Below are positions 22,372 to 33,150 of a stretch of DNA of 64,000 nt, in pieces (positions within the stretch are counted from its first letter, which is position 1; every line of letters begins with the position of its first letter). Under the pieces are notes generated by a model. That model ran no database searches, was not told the DNA's origin, and saw only the letters and a list, made by a program, of their open reading frames with translations. Source of the stretch: Rhabditoides inermis (taxonomy: Eukaryota > Nematoda > Chromadorea > Rhabditida > Rhabditidae). The DNA lies in the NCBI GenBank assembly GCA_963966185.1, contig CAWZYM010000173.1, positions 1-64,000 of the forward strand. The letters are read 5' to 3'. Made by a program: the position numbers and the translations under genes.

Positions 22372-23081
22372 CGACACAGTTCTACTCTCTCTTATCTCTC
22401 CTCTCTCTCTTCTCCCTCTCTCACTGTCTCGCTATTTCTTTCTCTCTTTCTCTTTCTCTCTCAGTATTATATTCTCTAGAAACAGTATTATATTCTCTAT
22501 TGTCTACTGTCAACTTTCTAGAGACAATAGTAATACTATGCTCTTGTTTGTCTACTGCATCTTTTTCTTCTAGTGTGACAACAACTTTCTAGAGACATGA
22601 CTATGTTTTCTTCTGTCTACTTTCACCTCTCGTCAGCTCTTCCACTCTCACTCTCACATCTGCAATAACCACTATCACTGCGACTTTCGAGAGACAGTCA
22701 TGTCTACTCTTCCTTCTCTCTCCTCTTTTCTCTCTCCTATTCTCTCACTCTCTCATATTCTCTCTCTTGTAAACATTCACGTCCCCGCTGCGGTGACAAC
22801 AACTTTCTATAGACAGTACTATGGTACCTTCTGTCTACTCTTCTATTCTCACATCTGCAGTAGTCACTGCGACTTTCGAGAGACAGTTATGTAAAAAAAA
22901 ATAAACAGAAAGTACTACTCTCTTCTCTACTGTCTTCTCTCCCTACTGTCTACTCTCTCACGTTCTAAAAATATATAATTTGACCGCCTGTGCTTGCCGA
23001 ATGACATGTAAGGTGAACTCGATTCTCACCTCACCACACTTCCACTCGACACTGTAATGCATCGAAAAGCGGAATTTCATG
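16388..23081 (-). CDS. Receptor tyrosine kinase, VEGFR/PDGFR-like (Ig domains, split kinase)
   Basis: Many minus-strand exons join in frame. The extracellular part has Ig-like signatures ([12 protein letters not shown] at about 21,930; [15 protein letters not shown] at about 20,650; [18 protein letters not shown] at about 19,450; [19 protein letters not shown] at about 18,900). One transmembrane segment lies at 18737-18811. The kinase follows: glycine loop [12 protein letters not shown] lysine (about 18,230), HRDLAARN (17318-17344), DFGMAR (about 17,270), WMSIEA and [13 protein letters not shown]. Between the hinge ([17 protein letters not shown]) and HRDLAARN lies a kinase insert of about 75 residues, as in class III/V receptors. 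HRDLAARN is the tyrosine-kinase form, so catalysis looks intact. The 5' exon recognised here is 23030-23081; earlier exons may be at 33598-34143. The C-terminal tail exon was not found. Confidence 0.88.
16503..16660 (+). repeat. Dispersed repeat family R2, copy 1
   Basis: Similar to 40360-40518 on the same strand. Shared blocks include TGCTCGCAATAAGTTGCG, GGGTAGATCAGAGAAA, CAAGAGAGGCAGA and AACTGCAAGCGAGGTAGATC. It lies in an intron of the kinase gene. Confidence 0.75.
17869..18035 (+). repeat. Dispersed repeat family R1, copy 3
   Basis: This matches the copy at 3730-3891 over its whole length, in the same orientation, with substitutions. It lies in the kinase-gene intron between the exon for the GEFYVIVEM peptide and the preceding one. 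Confidence 0.7.
19316..19427 (+). repeat. GA microsatellite abutting a 5' splice site
   Basis: A (GA)n run fills most of a kinase-gene intron. On the transcribed strand it starts right at the donor (exon ...TCTCCC, then GTCTCTCTCT). Confidence 0.92.
22300..22465 (+). repeat. CT microsatellite in kinase intron
   Basis: Long CT/CTTT tract in the intron between the exons at 23030-23081 and about 21850-21957. Confidence 0.9.
22573..22890 (+). repeat. Imperfect direct repeat of about 220 bp
   Basis: GTGACAACAACTTTCTAGAGAC at 22573 recurs as GTGACAACAACTTTCTATAG at 22793. In each case it is followed by a CTTCTGTCTAC block and then CACATCTGCA...GCGACTTTCGAGAGACAGT. This indicates two diverged tandem copies in the kinase intron. 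Confidence 0.6.
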
Positions 23082-24370
23082 CTGAATGTGTACAAGAGTA
23101 CAAGTAATAAACCCAAAACTTAGTTTCAACTGAAAAAGAAGCAGTACATAGTTCTTTATTACGTCTACAATGACTTCGAGAAAAGAAGCCGGCTGGCGCG
23201 CCCTAACACGTTGTGCGCACGTGTGAAGGAGTTTGAAACTGTTTCAGGTTGATCTATTGACGTCTCGAAACATTTTACTTAATTTTCAACCTTCAACTTT
23301 TCGTTTTGTCAAAGTTGTTCGTCGAAGATAGAAATTTTGTCTTTTTCAACTGACGCAATCCATTATTGTTATATTTAGACATATTTCTGTCAAAAAAGAC
23401 ACAACTGAGTGGATATGGGTCAGTGATTGCGAATGCCAACTATTCGATATCGATCGGTTGACCTGGCGGCTAGTAGCGAGCAATCCGGTGGGCGCGACCC
23501 CAGCAAGTAACGCGCGCTCAGAAAATGTCTAATACTGTATGAAGACAAAGTCCGATCGATCTGAAATTGTGACGGAAGGGTTTTTTTGCCCAGAAAAGCT
23601 TAAGTTTACAAATTGAACACTCTATCTCGTCTGTACGAAAAGTCGATCATATTCGCCATAATTGGTGACTTTTCAAAAAAGGGAACCAGTTTCTATAATC
23701 TCTTGCACGTAATCTATCTTCTATTCAATTTTTATAGAAATCGAAGATCATGAATTTTGGGTGCATTTTGGGTACATTCGCCTATTTGGGCATGAAGATG
23801 AGGTCACAGGCAGCTGGTATCGCGGCTATCGACTTTTTCTAGGTCGATTCACCTACTCTCCAAATTTGGTTCTAATTGAGGTATTTTGAAATTTTTCTCC
23901 ATAGTTAAGAGATTAGGTGATAACTATGATTAGGAGATCGCTATTGACGAGATATTTGGAATTTTGCGTTCTCAGGTATTGAAGAAACTTTCTAGAAAAA
24001 TGAGTAGTTAGAGTAGACTTTGAAAAGAGATATCTCTCCGGAAGGACAGACAGACAGACACCATAGTAAATATTAGTATGAAAGGGGGAAAGCTTATATA
24101 TGGGTGTACATATTAGTGCGCGCAGCGCACTAAATAAAGATTACCACCATTTTCTCAACTTTTTTGATTGCTACGATTAAGTGACGAATATGCGTCTAAA
24201 TGCAGCAATAGCGAAAATGGTGTAAATTTGTAACACGTGGAACATAAAAATTTATTTTTTCTGCATGATTGTTTTTTGTATTTAATTTTTTGTATTTTTT
24301 GTATTACTTATTATTACTTAATAATTACTTAACATTTAACCATCGTCGTCGCAATTGCGAGATTTCAGAC
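23082..24370. other. Intron or intergenic sequence, no gene recognised
   Basis: No coding exon could be supported. The end of the stretch has a GACAGACAGACACCATAG block and a TATTAGTGCGCGCAGCGCACTAA palindrome at about 24110, which look like repetitive sequence. Confidence 0.4.
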
Positions 24371-25300
24371 ATGACCATGTCATATGCTTTGATTTGCTCA
24401 AAGTTCCGCCCTCCGCCGAAACCACCGCAAGTTGCCCTTTTTCCTCGATTCCAGGTTTGTTCTGATTTGATTCAATTTGAACAGATTATATTACTTTTTT
24501 TAAGATTTTTTTTAAAAGATTCCTAATATATTTTATGAATTCACTGAAACTTTGTTAGGAAGCCAAGATCGTTCTTCGTATCCAACTTCATTCCGTTGGA
24601 GCCGTTGTGGGTCGGCGGTTCTTCCGACTGCGCCTGATGGAGGTATGTTCAATGGCCATTTGATTGCATGTTTAGATTCGCATCAAACTTTTTTGTTTAT
24701 TGCAGGATGCTTTTCGTGTGAACTTGTCGATTGACACGACGAACCTGCTTGTGAAGGGTCGTCGATGGATGGTAATTTAAATGTCATGCAGTTTATTTGG
24801 TTATGTTTCAGGTGACCCGTTTCGTTGAATTTTTCGTCGAAGCGTATTCCACCTTCATTTCCACGGGGGAAGATCTGCAATGTAAGGTTCGTCGGCAGTG
24901 TGGTGGAGACATCGCTGAGCAGAGGTGAGCATTGACGTCTACTTTGCACTACTCTGTTACCGACTGGTATTTCTTATATTAATATATATATATATATATA
25001 TATATTCAGTTTTGTTTTTTGACGTGTCAGTGGTTATTGTATTGTAGGGACATGGAGGCTGATCAGACTCATACGATGTACCAGCGACTCGTACACGTGA
25101 ACGGCAAGTTCGCAGGACGATGCGGCTACACTAGGAGCTCCCCTGTGAGTGATATCGATTCGATCGTTTATTGTTGATGTTGTTGCTTCAGGTGTGCTCG
25201 CGTGGTGTGTACGTGAAGCTGCAGATGCACAAGAAGAAGCCAATGGAGCACCAGCGGATGAATCCTTATCATAGGTAAATCTCCGTTATCTTGTTAACGT

Positions 25301-25342
<42 letters not shown>

Positions 25343-26008
25343 CAACTGAACAACGAAACTTTTATGATGTACAGGGAAGCGCAAGTCGTGTCCAGTGTGC
25401 AGTCACAACCCCGCACTGTCGATGATAGCGCTGCCGAGGACAAGGAGAAGGTGTTTAGTTTGTTTTATTCTTTTAATTCATTTTTTACGGTTATGTTGTT
25501 GTTTCAGGTGTGCTCGCGTAGTGTGGAGTGCATGGGGAAAGAGGCCGAGGAGAAGGACGTGAAGCTGCAGATGCCTTTCAGCGAGAAGAAGTCGGTGGAG
25601 CACCAGCGGATGAAGCCTATTCACAGGTAAATATCCGTTATATATTTTTACGTATTCAATTATAATATATATATATATATATAACAGTAGAACAACTGAA
25701 CAACGAAACTTTTATGATGTACAGGGAAGCGCAAGTCGTGTCCAGTGTGCAGTCACAACCCCGCACTGTCGATGATAGCGCTGCCGAGGACAAGGAGAAG
25801 GTGTTTAGTTTGTTTTATTCTTTTAATTCATTTTTAACGGTCATGTTGTTGTTTCAGGTGTGCTCGCGTAGTGTGGAGTGCATGGGGAAAGAGGCCGAGG
25901 AGAAGGACGTGAAGCTGCAGATGCCTTTCAGCGAGAAGAAGTCAGTGGAGCACCAGCAGATGAAGCCCATTCACAGGTAAATATCCGTTATATATTTTTA
26001 CGTATTCA

Positions 26009-26068
<60 letters not shown>

Positions 26069-26392
26069 CAGTAGAACAACTGAACAACGAAACTTTTATG
26101 ATGTACAGGGAAGCACAAGTCGTGTCCAGTGTGCAGTCACAACCCCGCACTGTCGATGATAGCGCTGCCGAGGACAAGGAGAAGGTGTTTAGTTTGTTTT
26201 ATTCTTTTAATTCATTTTTAACGGTCATGTTGTTGTTTCAGGTGTGCTCGCGTAGTGTGGAGTGCATGGGGAAAGAGGCCGAGGAGAAGGACGTGAAGCT
26301 GCAGATGCCTTTCAGCGAGAAGAAGTCAGTGGAGCACCAGCAGATGAAGCCCATTCACAGGTAAATATCCGTTATATATTTTTACGTATTCA

Positions 26393-26466
<74 letters not shown>

Positions 26467-27828
26467 CAGTAGAACAACTGAACAACGAAACTTTTATGAT
26501 GTACAGGGAAGCACAAGTCGTGTCCAGTGTGCAGTCACAACCCCGCACTGTCGATGATAGCGCTGCCGAGGACAAGGAGAAGGTGTTTAGTTTATTTTAT
26601 TCTTTTAATTAACCTTCTTTTAGCTTTTGGGAATATTAAATTGCGTGTATGAAAAAGTTACGTGATGTCATCGGTTATATGTGTTCAAAATGTGTCCCGG
26701 TTGCCGCTGGCCGGATCAGAACTTGAGAACACTTTACTAGCGGCTATTTGTGTGAGCCGTGAGAGATGCAATGTATGTATGGTCAAATGCAAATCTGACC
26801 TGTTAGTGGGAAGACGATCCATTGGGAAAGAGACAGACAGTTAGAGAAGAGTGTAGAGAGAGAGAGAGAGGGAGAGAGAGAGAGAGAGAGAGATTGGATG
26901 GCGGAGATAGTGGATCAAAACAAGTGATGCGGGGGGTGCGGGGGGCGGCAGCTCCCCGATGCAATAAAAAAAGCGGGGGGTGCGGGGGGCGGCAGCCCCC
27001 CGATGCATTAAAAAAGCGAGAGAAAAGCGGGGGGTGCGGGGGGCGGCAGCCCCCCGATGCAATAAAAAAAGCGAGAGAAAAGCGGGGGGTGCGGGGGGCG
27101 GCAGCCCCCCGATGCAATAAAAAAGCGAGAGAAAAGCGGGGGGTGCGGGGGGCGGCAGCCCCCCGATGCATTAAAAAAGCGAGAGAAAAGCGGGGGGTGC
27201 GGGGGGCGGCAGCCCCCCGATGCATTAAAAAAGCGAGAGAAAAGCGGGGGGTGCGGGGGGCGGCAGCCCCCCGATGCATTCAAAAAGCGAAAGAAAAGGG
27301 AAGGGGAAAACATTTAACAGATGGGTACAATGAAAACAATCAATGAAATATTTTTTTCTTATATTGCCACTCTCCGATTTCATGCACTCTTTCTTTATTT
27401 TTAATCAAATTAGGTTTTAAAGTTCTTTTTATGTATTCAATTAGCCGAACCAGCAATATTGTTTAACGATTATATCTTTCAGATCGATGTGATATCAACG
27501 ATTCGGAATTGCTCTCAACTTGTGAAGTTCATCATCCCTTCTCTTTTCACATGCGTCGAGAATATCAACAGCCTCATAGCGTCTATCAATGTGAGTCAAA
27601 AATTTTATGACGTACCTATACTACCGTGTTATTACCCATTTTTAGTGCTCTGTTGCCCGTTGGAAGGGAGGTGCTGTACGCGTTCAACTGCAAGATGCCT
27701 TTCGCCGATTGTCATGTGTTTCCTCGATATTCAATGAATTTATTGTTTCCGTTTGTGAACTATATGGCCTTGAGCCGATCGAATACATTATCGCCTTTGA
27801 GCGCATATCATCTATGAACCATGATTAA
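24371..27828 (+). CDS. Repeat protein with tandemly multiplied exon pair; function unknown
   Basis: Fifteen exons join without a frame break to give 492 residues: 24371-24454, 24559-24642, 24706-24771, 24812-24924, 25048-25144, 25192-25274, then pairs 25375-25450/25508-25626, 25725-25800/25858-25976 and 26109-26184/26242-26360, then 26507-26582, 27483-27590 and 27646-27828 (TAA). The start follows a TTTCAG acceptor-like site two bases upstream. The N-terminal part includes EAKIVLRIQLHSVGAVVG and DLQCKVRRQCGGDIAEQR. The middle is three copies of a 65-residue unit (EAQVVSSVQSQPRTVDDSAA... to ...EHQRMKPIHR); a diverged half-unit (VYVKLQMHKKKPMEHQRM) precedes them and a further half-unit follows. 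The C-terminal exons encode a Cys-containing hydrophobic region. I do not recognise the family. The gene lies on the strand opposite to, and possibly inside an intron of, the kinase gene. Confidence 0.78.
25335..26606 (+). repeat. Tandem array of a two-exon genomic unit
   Basis: Three full copies and one partial copy of a 350-410-bp unit follow each other. Each runs from AACAACTGAACAACGAAAC through exon A (76 bp), a 57-bp intron, exon B (119 bp) and a spacer ending in (AT)n. The exons are almost identical (for example CGG versus CAG at one codon); length differences come from the AT tract, which grows along the array. The near-identity indicates recent or homogenised duplication. Confidence 0.95.
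26850..26896 (+). repeat. GA microsatellite
   Basis: Short (GA)n tract just before the G-rich minisatellite, in the same intron. Confidence 0.85.
26929..27299 (+). repeat. G/C-rich minisatellite, about 54-bp unit, seven copies
   Basis: Seven units each contain GGGGGGTGCGGGGGGCGGCA, then GCCCCCCGATGCA and an A-rich spacer with GCGAGAGAAAAGC. GGGGGGC/GCCCCCC can form a hairpin with a GGCA loop, and the G runs could form a quadruplex. The first two units have shorter spacers. The array sits in the intron between exons 26507-26582 and 27483-27590. The long open frames over it on both strands are by-products of the repeat. Confidence 0.95.
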
Positions 27829-30800
27829 TTTGAATAATGATAATTTTTCATCAATTGAATTTAATTCATTTCCAATTGTAGGTTATTTTGCGTGCAAGAG
27901 TCCAACAACGTGTCAAGCACGCTGTAAGGATATTTTAAGTCTGTACAATAAGAATGAAGATTATTATACATTGTTGAAAGATGACGAGTGGTTAATAGAT
28001 TATCACATAATGAAGTATTTGGATGTTATATTACGAGGAACAAAGTCTGCATATATGAGGATAACATTTCTGCATTTATATTTATCTGAGAATAATACTT
28101 CTCAATTATGTGAGTATGTTGACGGATGTAAAAGTGAAATTATTTTGAACGGTCAATCTGTAAAGGACGACATGGATATGCAAGTATTATTTTTACCATG
28201 TTTACTCAAAAATCATTATTTTTTATGTGTATTCGACATTGAAAGGCGTGAGCTTAAAATCATGGACAGCAAACGGAATGGTAAAAACTATAAGTTTGTA
28301 ACTCAACGCTTGGAGTTTCTGTTAAAAAGTATATTTAATTTCAGTCGTATTTCAGTATTTATAGATGATACTTGTTTACAACAAAAAGATAGTTTCAGTT
28401 GCGGAGTTTATCTAACAGCTTTTTGTGAAGCGTATGCCGCGGGAAGAGCTCTTAGTATGATTTCAACTGCACATTTTCGTTTTCATATGTTTACGGCGAT
28501 TTCTCATGATGATTGCAATGCAAAACGTATTGTTGATGAATCTCAAATCGTTTCTGCTACAGTAAATATACAACAACAATCAACCTACGCGAATGAAATA
28601 CCGAAAAATATCAAATATTTTGATTGTATGAATGAGCATATCTGCCGACAATATCATGAAAAAACTGTTAATTCATTAAGTCGAAATCATGAATATTATA
28701 ACTTACTGAAAGATAACGAGTGGTTAAATGATACTCACATCGAACAGTATATGAATATTATTTTTAAAAACACTTTTGCTGCGTATATGAAGATAACGTT
28801 TCTGCATTTCTACTTATCTGAAACGGACACAAATAATTTGAATACATATTTAGATGGATGCGAAACCGAAGTGGTATTCGCATCAAGTAATAATTCTCTA
28901 GAAAAAGTACAAACGTTTTATCTACCTTGCATGTTGAATTTTCATTACTTTTTATGCATATATAACATATCTGAAAAGTGTATAACGATTTATGATAGCA
29001 AAATGAGGGGAAAAGAGTCAGTTATTTATTCGCGTGTTTTCTGTCGCTTGCAACAACTTATTTGTCATTTATTCAAATTATCAATTAGTCCCAAAATAAG
29101 CGTGAGTAGTAGTTGTTTACAACAAAACGATGGTCACAGTTGTGGTGTTTACATGATAGCCTTTATGGAATCATATTTTTTGAATATTACGTTGTCATCA
29201 ATTTCGACAGATCACTATCGCTATCACATTTATTTAGCAATTTTAAAATCAGATTATGCGTGTAATAGTACCAATAATACCATTATTAATTCAACGTCTA
29301 TATCTTGTAGTAAAATCACCAAACAATTAGGCGAATCAAATCAACGCAAACATGATAATCATTCTGTTATAACGTCATCAAAACGCCATAAAAAAGATAA
29401 CTTTATGATCAGAAGTGTTACAAAATTGCGAAGGATACATATTTCTGATGATAGGTTCCATGAGGATATTCCATTATCGAAATTTATACTCGAGCAGAAA
29501 TCAGCTGATGAGAATTCGGAGTTCAAAAATGCCCCTGCTAACAAACGAAAAAATCCTATCCATTCTCATGAGCACATTAAAAAAGCAAAAATCGTTCAAT
29601 GTAATTATTTTGATTGTAGTGATTCGAACATTTGTGTGTACAAGTTTCAAATATCATTATCAGAGAATAATTCATACTTTTCTTGGTTCCGCGGAACAGA
29701 ATCAGTAGTAAAACAAAGCTGTATTATTGTAGATTTTATGAAAACTATTGTGAAAAATAGAAAAACATCAGCACTTCTTTACGCTCCATTAATGCAAAAT
29801 GTTTTCGATATACACACATCTAAATTCGAAAAATTTGTTTCGCGATGTAAAACACAAATATATTACTGTTCTGAAAACATTAATTCTCTACATAAGACAA
29901 CAATTATTCATATTTATATACCTTGTTTGATTAATGGACATTTTTTATTGTGCGTTTTTGACAAGTCAACAAACAAATTAATTGCATTGGATAGCATGAG
30001 GAAAAAAAATGAATTTTACGTACAAATTTTCAAACGTTTGAAAATCATTTTGAAACAAATAATCAAGGAAAAAATGAAGTGTGTTTTGCAACCTTGTATT
30101 CAACAATTATCTGTACGTGATAGTGATGTTTTCATGTGTTGCATTTTTGAAGCACACTTGAGAAGTGAGAATATATCGGCTGTAAACGTGTTGCACTTCA
30201 AGTCTTATATGTATATGTCACTTAACCCTACATACAGATTAATAAATACGGTTGAGCTTGAGAACAATAAAACTAGCAATGTTCCTGAAGAATATGAATG
30301 CTTATTGAATAAAAGACTTATAAATGATCATGTGATCATGGAGTATTGCAAATATTTTATTAAAAAAAAGAAAATTGAAAACTTATTCGTTGTGGACACC
30401 CTAGCGACATTGGCACCAGATAAAAATGTGTTTTTCCAACCAGGTTTTCGTTTTTATATATTAATGATTAATAAAAATAATCATTGGTTATTTTCAGCTT
30501 TTGATTCTGCAAATAAAGAGATTGTGTTCTACGATCCGTATCAGCGCAAATATCATCACTCGGAATCACATTATATTTCACATTTATGGAGTGATATAAC
30601 TGAAAGTAAAAAAAAAGATGAAAGAATAGTGCCTAACAGTAAAAACAGTGAAATTCGCATTTCTCAAATTCTCGAGAACACAATAAGAAAACAAACTGAC
30701 AATTATAATTGCGGTGTGTATATTCTTAGATTTTTTGAGATTTTTTGTAAAACATATGTTTTAAACGAGAAAATAGTCAATTACGAATATGATCCTGAAA

Positions 30801-32119
30801 TTCATAGATACAAAATTTTATCAATGATTTCAGAAAAAGACATTAAATCTTCTATAGTTGTAAAAAACAAACCCAATTTCATATCAAGCTTAAAAGATTC
30901 AGAAGCCTCATTCCATTTGACGTCAATAAAAACAAAAAACATGATATCCACGTATAACAAGTTACTCATGTTTTTCGCTTCACTTATAAACACACCAGTG
31001 AAATTATGCCATATCATGAATATGACGAAGATAGCAGAGTATTTAAGATTTCTCTCGAAACATAATTCACCTGTTGTTATTCCAATATATTCTCTTCATT
31101 ACAGTCACTTTGAGATTTTGGAAATCCGAGAAAATGACACACAACAACTCGATTTGATTATCACGTCACCTAACGATTCACCAGCAGTTTGTGAATACTT
31201 TGAAGAAATAAGTTTATGGAAAAATAATACACAACTCAGATACTATACCACTGCACTCGAAGAGTTAAGAAGCATTTCAGGAGTGTTCAATTTTTTACAC
31301 ACATATAAATTCACGTCTGATATAATATGGCAAGTTTTTGTAACTAAGTCAAACAAGCCACACTTTGTTACAGAGCACTCATATTCGAAAAAATTAAGGG
31401 TTACGGAATTACCTACTCAGAAATTGTTTTTTTCGAAAGAATATTGCGATAACTTAACTGGTGAACCGGCTAAATTTCATGCGGAGTCTGAAGTGATATT
31501 TTCCTCTTCAGAAAAGCGAAATAAAAGTTACACAGTACTTCCACCTGTTTCAATTCATTACACAAATGAACCCATATTTAAACTTCAGAACTTTCAATAC
31601 ATATTACCTATTTACGAACTGAAGGAAGACAATATGTTATCATGGTTTTTAATCGTTTTGATTAAACACAAGCAAGCTGTTTCATGTCGATTCTTGATTC
31701 ATGTCACTATAAGGCTAGAATTTCGACGAATGGTACAAAAATTAATTCACTCTATCACAGGTGATTCGTCTACAGTAGTTCGTTGCATCCCAAACAAGCA
31801 GTGTCTTAACACCATTTTGTCGTATGAAAATTGTATTAACACATTGAAATTGTTGTTAGACGTACCATTACCCAAAAACGATTTAAGTCCCAATACAATG
31901 AATAATAATTATAAGTTTGAATACAGACGTTCAAATGCTGTCGAAACACAAATGTTATTATATTTTAAACGACTTGGTATGCAAATAAGCTTTTCTAAAA
32001 TATCTATAGGGATTTTTGGGGAACGAAAATGTGTGTATTGCTCAGCACAATTTTCATATCTCGTCACGCCCCGTCAAAACATCACATACCTTTTCAATTC
32101 AGATGTGAAGTGCCGCTGA
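27821..32119 (+). CDS. Tandem Ulp1-like (C48) cysteine protease domains, single exon
   Basis: An uninterrupted 1432-residue frame. It contains at least four consecutive Ulp1/SENP-like domains recognisable by the His-Asp-Gln-Cys order: domain 1 H132, D149, Q188, C194 (QQKDSFSCGVY); domain 2 H375, D392, Q435, C441 (QQNDGHSCGVY); domain 3 H707, D724, Q762 but Ser768 where the Cys should be; domain 4 H888, D905, Q958, C964 (QTDNYNCGVY). The Gln-to-Cys spacing of six matches SENP1. Domains 1 and 2 begin with a WL(I/N)D-type motif (DDEWLIDYHI, DNEWLNDTHI). Residues about 1060-1400 contain further weak, degenerate copies. Known members cleave SUMO or other ubiquitin-like proteins; the substrate here is unknown. 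The ATG overlaps the stop of the upstream gene (27826-27828) by eight bases; an AG acceptor at 27881 could instead mark the real 5' end. The gene is intronless and clearly A/T-richer than its neighbours, unlike every other gene in the window. Confidence 0.88.
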   Translation: MINLNNDNFSSIEFNSFPIVGYFACKSPTTCQARCKDILSLYNKNEDYYTLLKDDEWLIDYHIMKYLDVILRGTKSAYMRITFLHLYLSENNTSQLCEYVDGCKSEIILNGQSVKDDMDMQVLFLPCLLKNHYFLCVFDIERRELKIMDSKRNGKNYKFVTQRLEFLLKSIFNFSRISVFIDDTCLQQKDSFSCGVYLTAFCEAYAAGRALSMISTAHFRFHMFTAISHDDCNAKRIVDESQIVSATVNIQQQSTYANEIPKNIKYFDCMNEHICRQYHEKTVNSLSRNHEYYNLLKDNEWLNDTHIEQYMNIIFKNTFAAYMKITFLHFYLSETDTNNLNTYLDGCETEVVFASSNNSLEKVQTFYLPCMLNFHYFLCIYNISEKCITIYDSKMRGKESVIYSRVFCRLQQLICHLFKLSISPKISVSSSCLQQNDGHSCGVYMIAFMESYFLNITLSSISTDHYRYHIYLAILKSDYACNSTNNTIINSTSISCSKITKQLGESNQRKHDNHSVITSSKRHKKDNFMIRSVTKLRRIHISDDRFHEDIPLSKFILEQKSADENSEFKNAPANKRKNPIHSHEHIKKAKIVQCNYFDCSDSNICVYKFQISLSENNSYFSWFRGTESVVKQSCIIVDFMKTIVKNRKTSALLYAPLMQNVFDIHTSKFEKFVSRCKTQIYYCSENINSLHKTTIIHIYIPCLINGHFLLCVFDKSTNKLIALDSMRKKNEFYVQIFKRLKIILKQIIKEKMKCVLQPCIQQLSVRDSDVFMCCIFEAHLRSENISAVNVLHFKSYMYMSLNPTYRLINTVELENNKTSNVPEEYECLLNKRLINDHVIMEYCKYFIKKKKIENLFVVDTLATLAPDKNVFFQPGFRFYILMINKNNHWLFSAFDSANKEIVFYDPYQRKYHHSESHYISHLWSDITESKKKDERIVPNSKNSEIRISQILENTIRKQTDNYNCGVYILRFFEIFCKTYVLNEKIVNYEYDPEIHRYKILSMISEKDIKSSIVVKNKPNFISSLKDSEASFHLTSIKTKNMISTYNKLLMFFASLINTPVKLCHIMNMTKIAEYLRFLSKHNSPVVIPIYSLHYSHFEILEIRENDTQQLDLIITSPNDSPAVCEYFEEISLWKNNTQLRYYTTALEELRSISGVFNFLHTYKFTSDIIWQVFVTKSNKPHFVTEHSYSKKLRVTELPTQKLFFSKEYCDNLTGEPAKFHAESEVIFSSSEKRNKSYTVLPPVSIHYTNEPIFKLQNFQYILPIYELKEDNMLSWFLIVLIKHKQAVSCRFLIHVTIRLEFRRMVQKLIHSITGDSSTVVRCIPNKQCLNTILSYENCINTLKLLLDVPLPKNDLSPNTMNNNYKFEYRRSNAVETQMLLYFKRLGMQISFSKISIGIFGERKCVYCSAQFSYLVTPRQNITYLFNSDVKCR

Positions 32120-33150
32120 TTGCTCTAGCCCACACATGTCTTCCGTCCTCTCACAAAGAAAACAAGAAAATTTGTGCGGTCCAGAGCAACCAGCAGCTGG
32201 TATCGAAGGAATATAGAAAATGACGGTAGAAATATAGCATATATATATTTGTAGAAATTGAACACGATCGTCACACCTGAATCAGAATTATAAGTAAAAA
32301 CATGATCGTGAACGACATTCGCGCGATGAACAAGACAATGTGAAGAATTGTGTTTGGGTAACGAACACACAAACACACGGAACCGATTTGAACAGAGAGA
32401 GGGAGAGATTGGTGCCTATAAATTCGTGTGATACCAAGTGAAAAAGTTGTAAACACTTTCAGAAAAATATAGGATTTGAGAATAACGGGCGCGAATGAAT
32501 GGGGCGATGCTTATCGAATTTCCGAGAGAGGAGAGCCCAGTGAGGGAAAAACACGCACAACAATCGCTGTTTGCCTGTCTGACCGCGCGAATGAATAGGG
32601 CAGTGCGAATAGGGGTGGCGGGGCAGTGAACACAAATATCGATTTGCCGAGAGAAGATGGCACAGTAACGGAGACACACGCGCACAGTTTGTCAGCTCGC
32701 GCAATCACTACCTACCAATTCGACAGACCGACATTAGACAGTAGATAAGAAATTGTAAACTCATTAAAATACAGCAATATGATACTAGACAAATTAGTTA
32801 TGCCAAATTGGTCCGTGAAATTCACTAGCTTGTGAAGCAAAACGTGAATGCGTTTTCATTCTTAATCATGCCAGAGAGGACTAGAAGAGACCACTTGAAT
32901 ACGTAATGATACATCCAAAAACAAGAAGCACACGTAGTAATAATCTTAGTTAGCGGCTAGACTACACGACGGCCGGCGGGAAAGAAAGAATCGTGGGAGC
33001 AATATGCGCGCGAGAGCGCAGAGAAATGAGAGCACATTTGACACCCTGCCCATCAGCAAAAAGATCACATATAAAGAAACAAAGATATGACAACTTTTAT
33101 ATTTTCAATGCATAAGAATGAAATTCTAAAATATGAATCATTTCATGAAT
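32120..33150. other. Intergenic, no gene recognised
   Basis: The stretch after the protease ORF has no supportable exon. Two related segments near 32480-32540 and 32575-32660 share GCGCGAATGAAT.GGGC and TCCGAGAGAGGAG/TGCCGAGAGAAGA-like blocks, suggesting a local duplication of about 100 bp. Confidence 0.4.

Noticed and set aside
24371..25274. p53/CEP-1-like DNA-binding protein
   Set aside because: A few Cys and Arg spacings looked suggestive, but none of the conserved p53 core motifs could be aligned.
25335..26606. CRISPR-like regular repeat array
   Set aside because: The units are exons and introns of a eukaryotic gene with splice sites and AT microsatellites; there are no short repeats with unique spacers.
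26803..27346. Overlapping long frames with repeated Ala-Pro-Arg-type or Gly-Arg-type peptides
   Set aside because: All lie over the 54-bp minisatellite in an intron; frames stay open only because the unit length is divisible by three.
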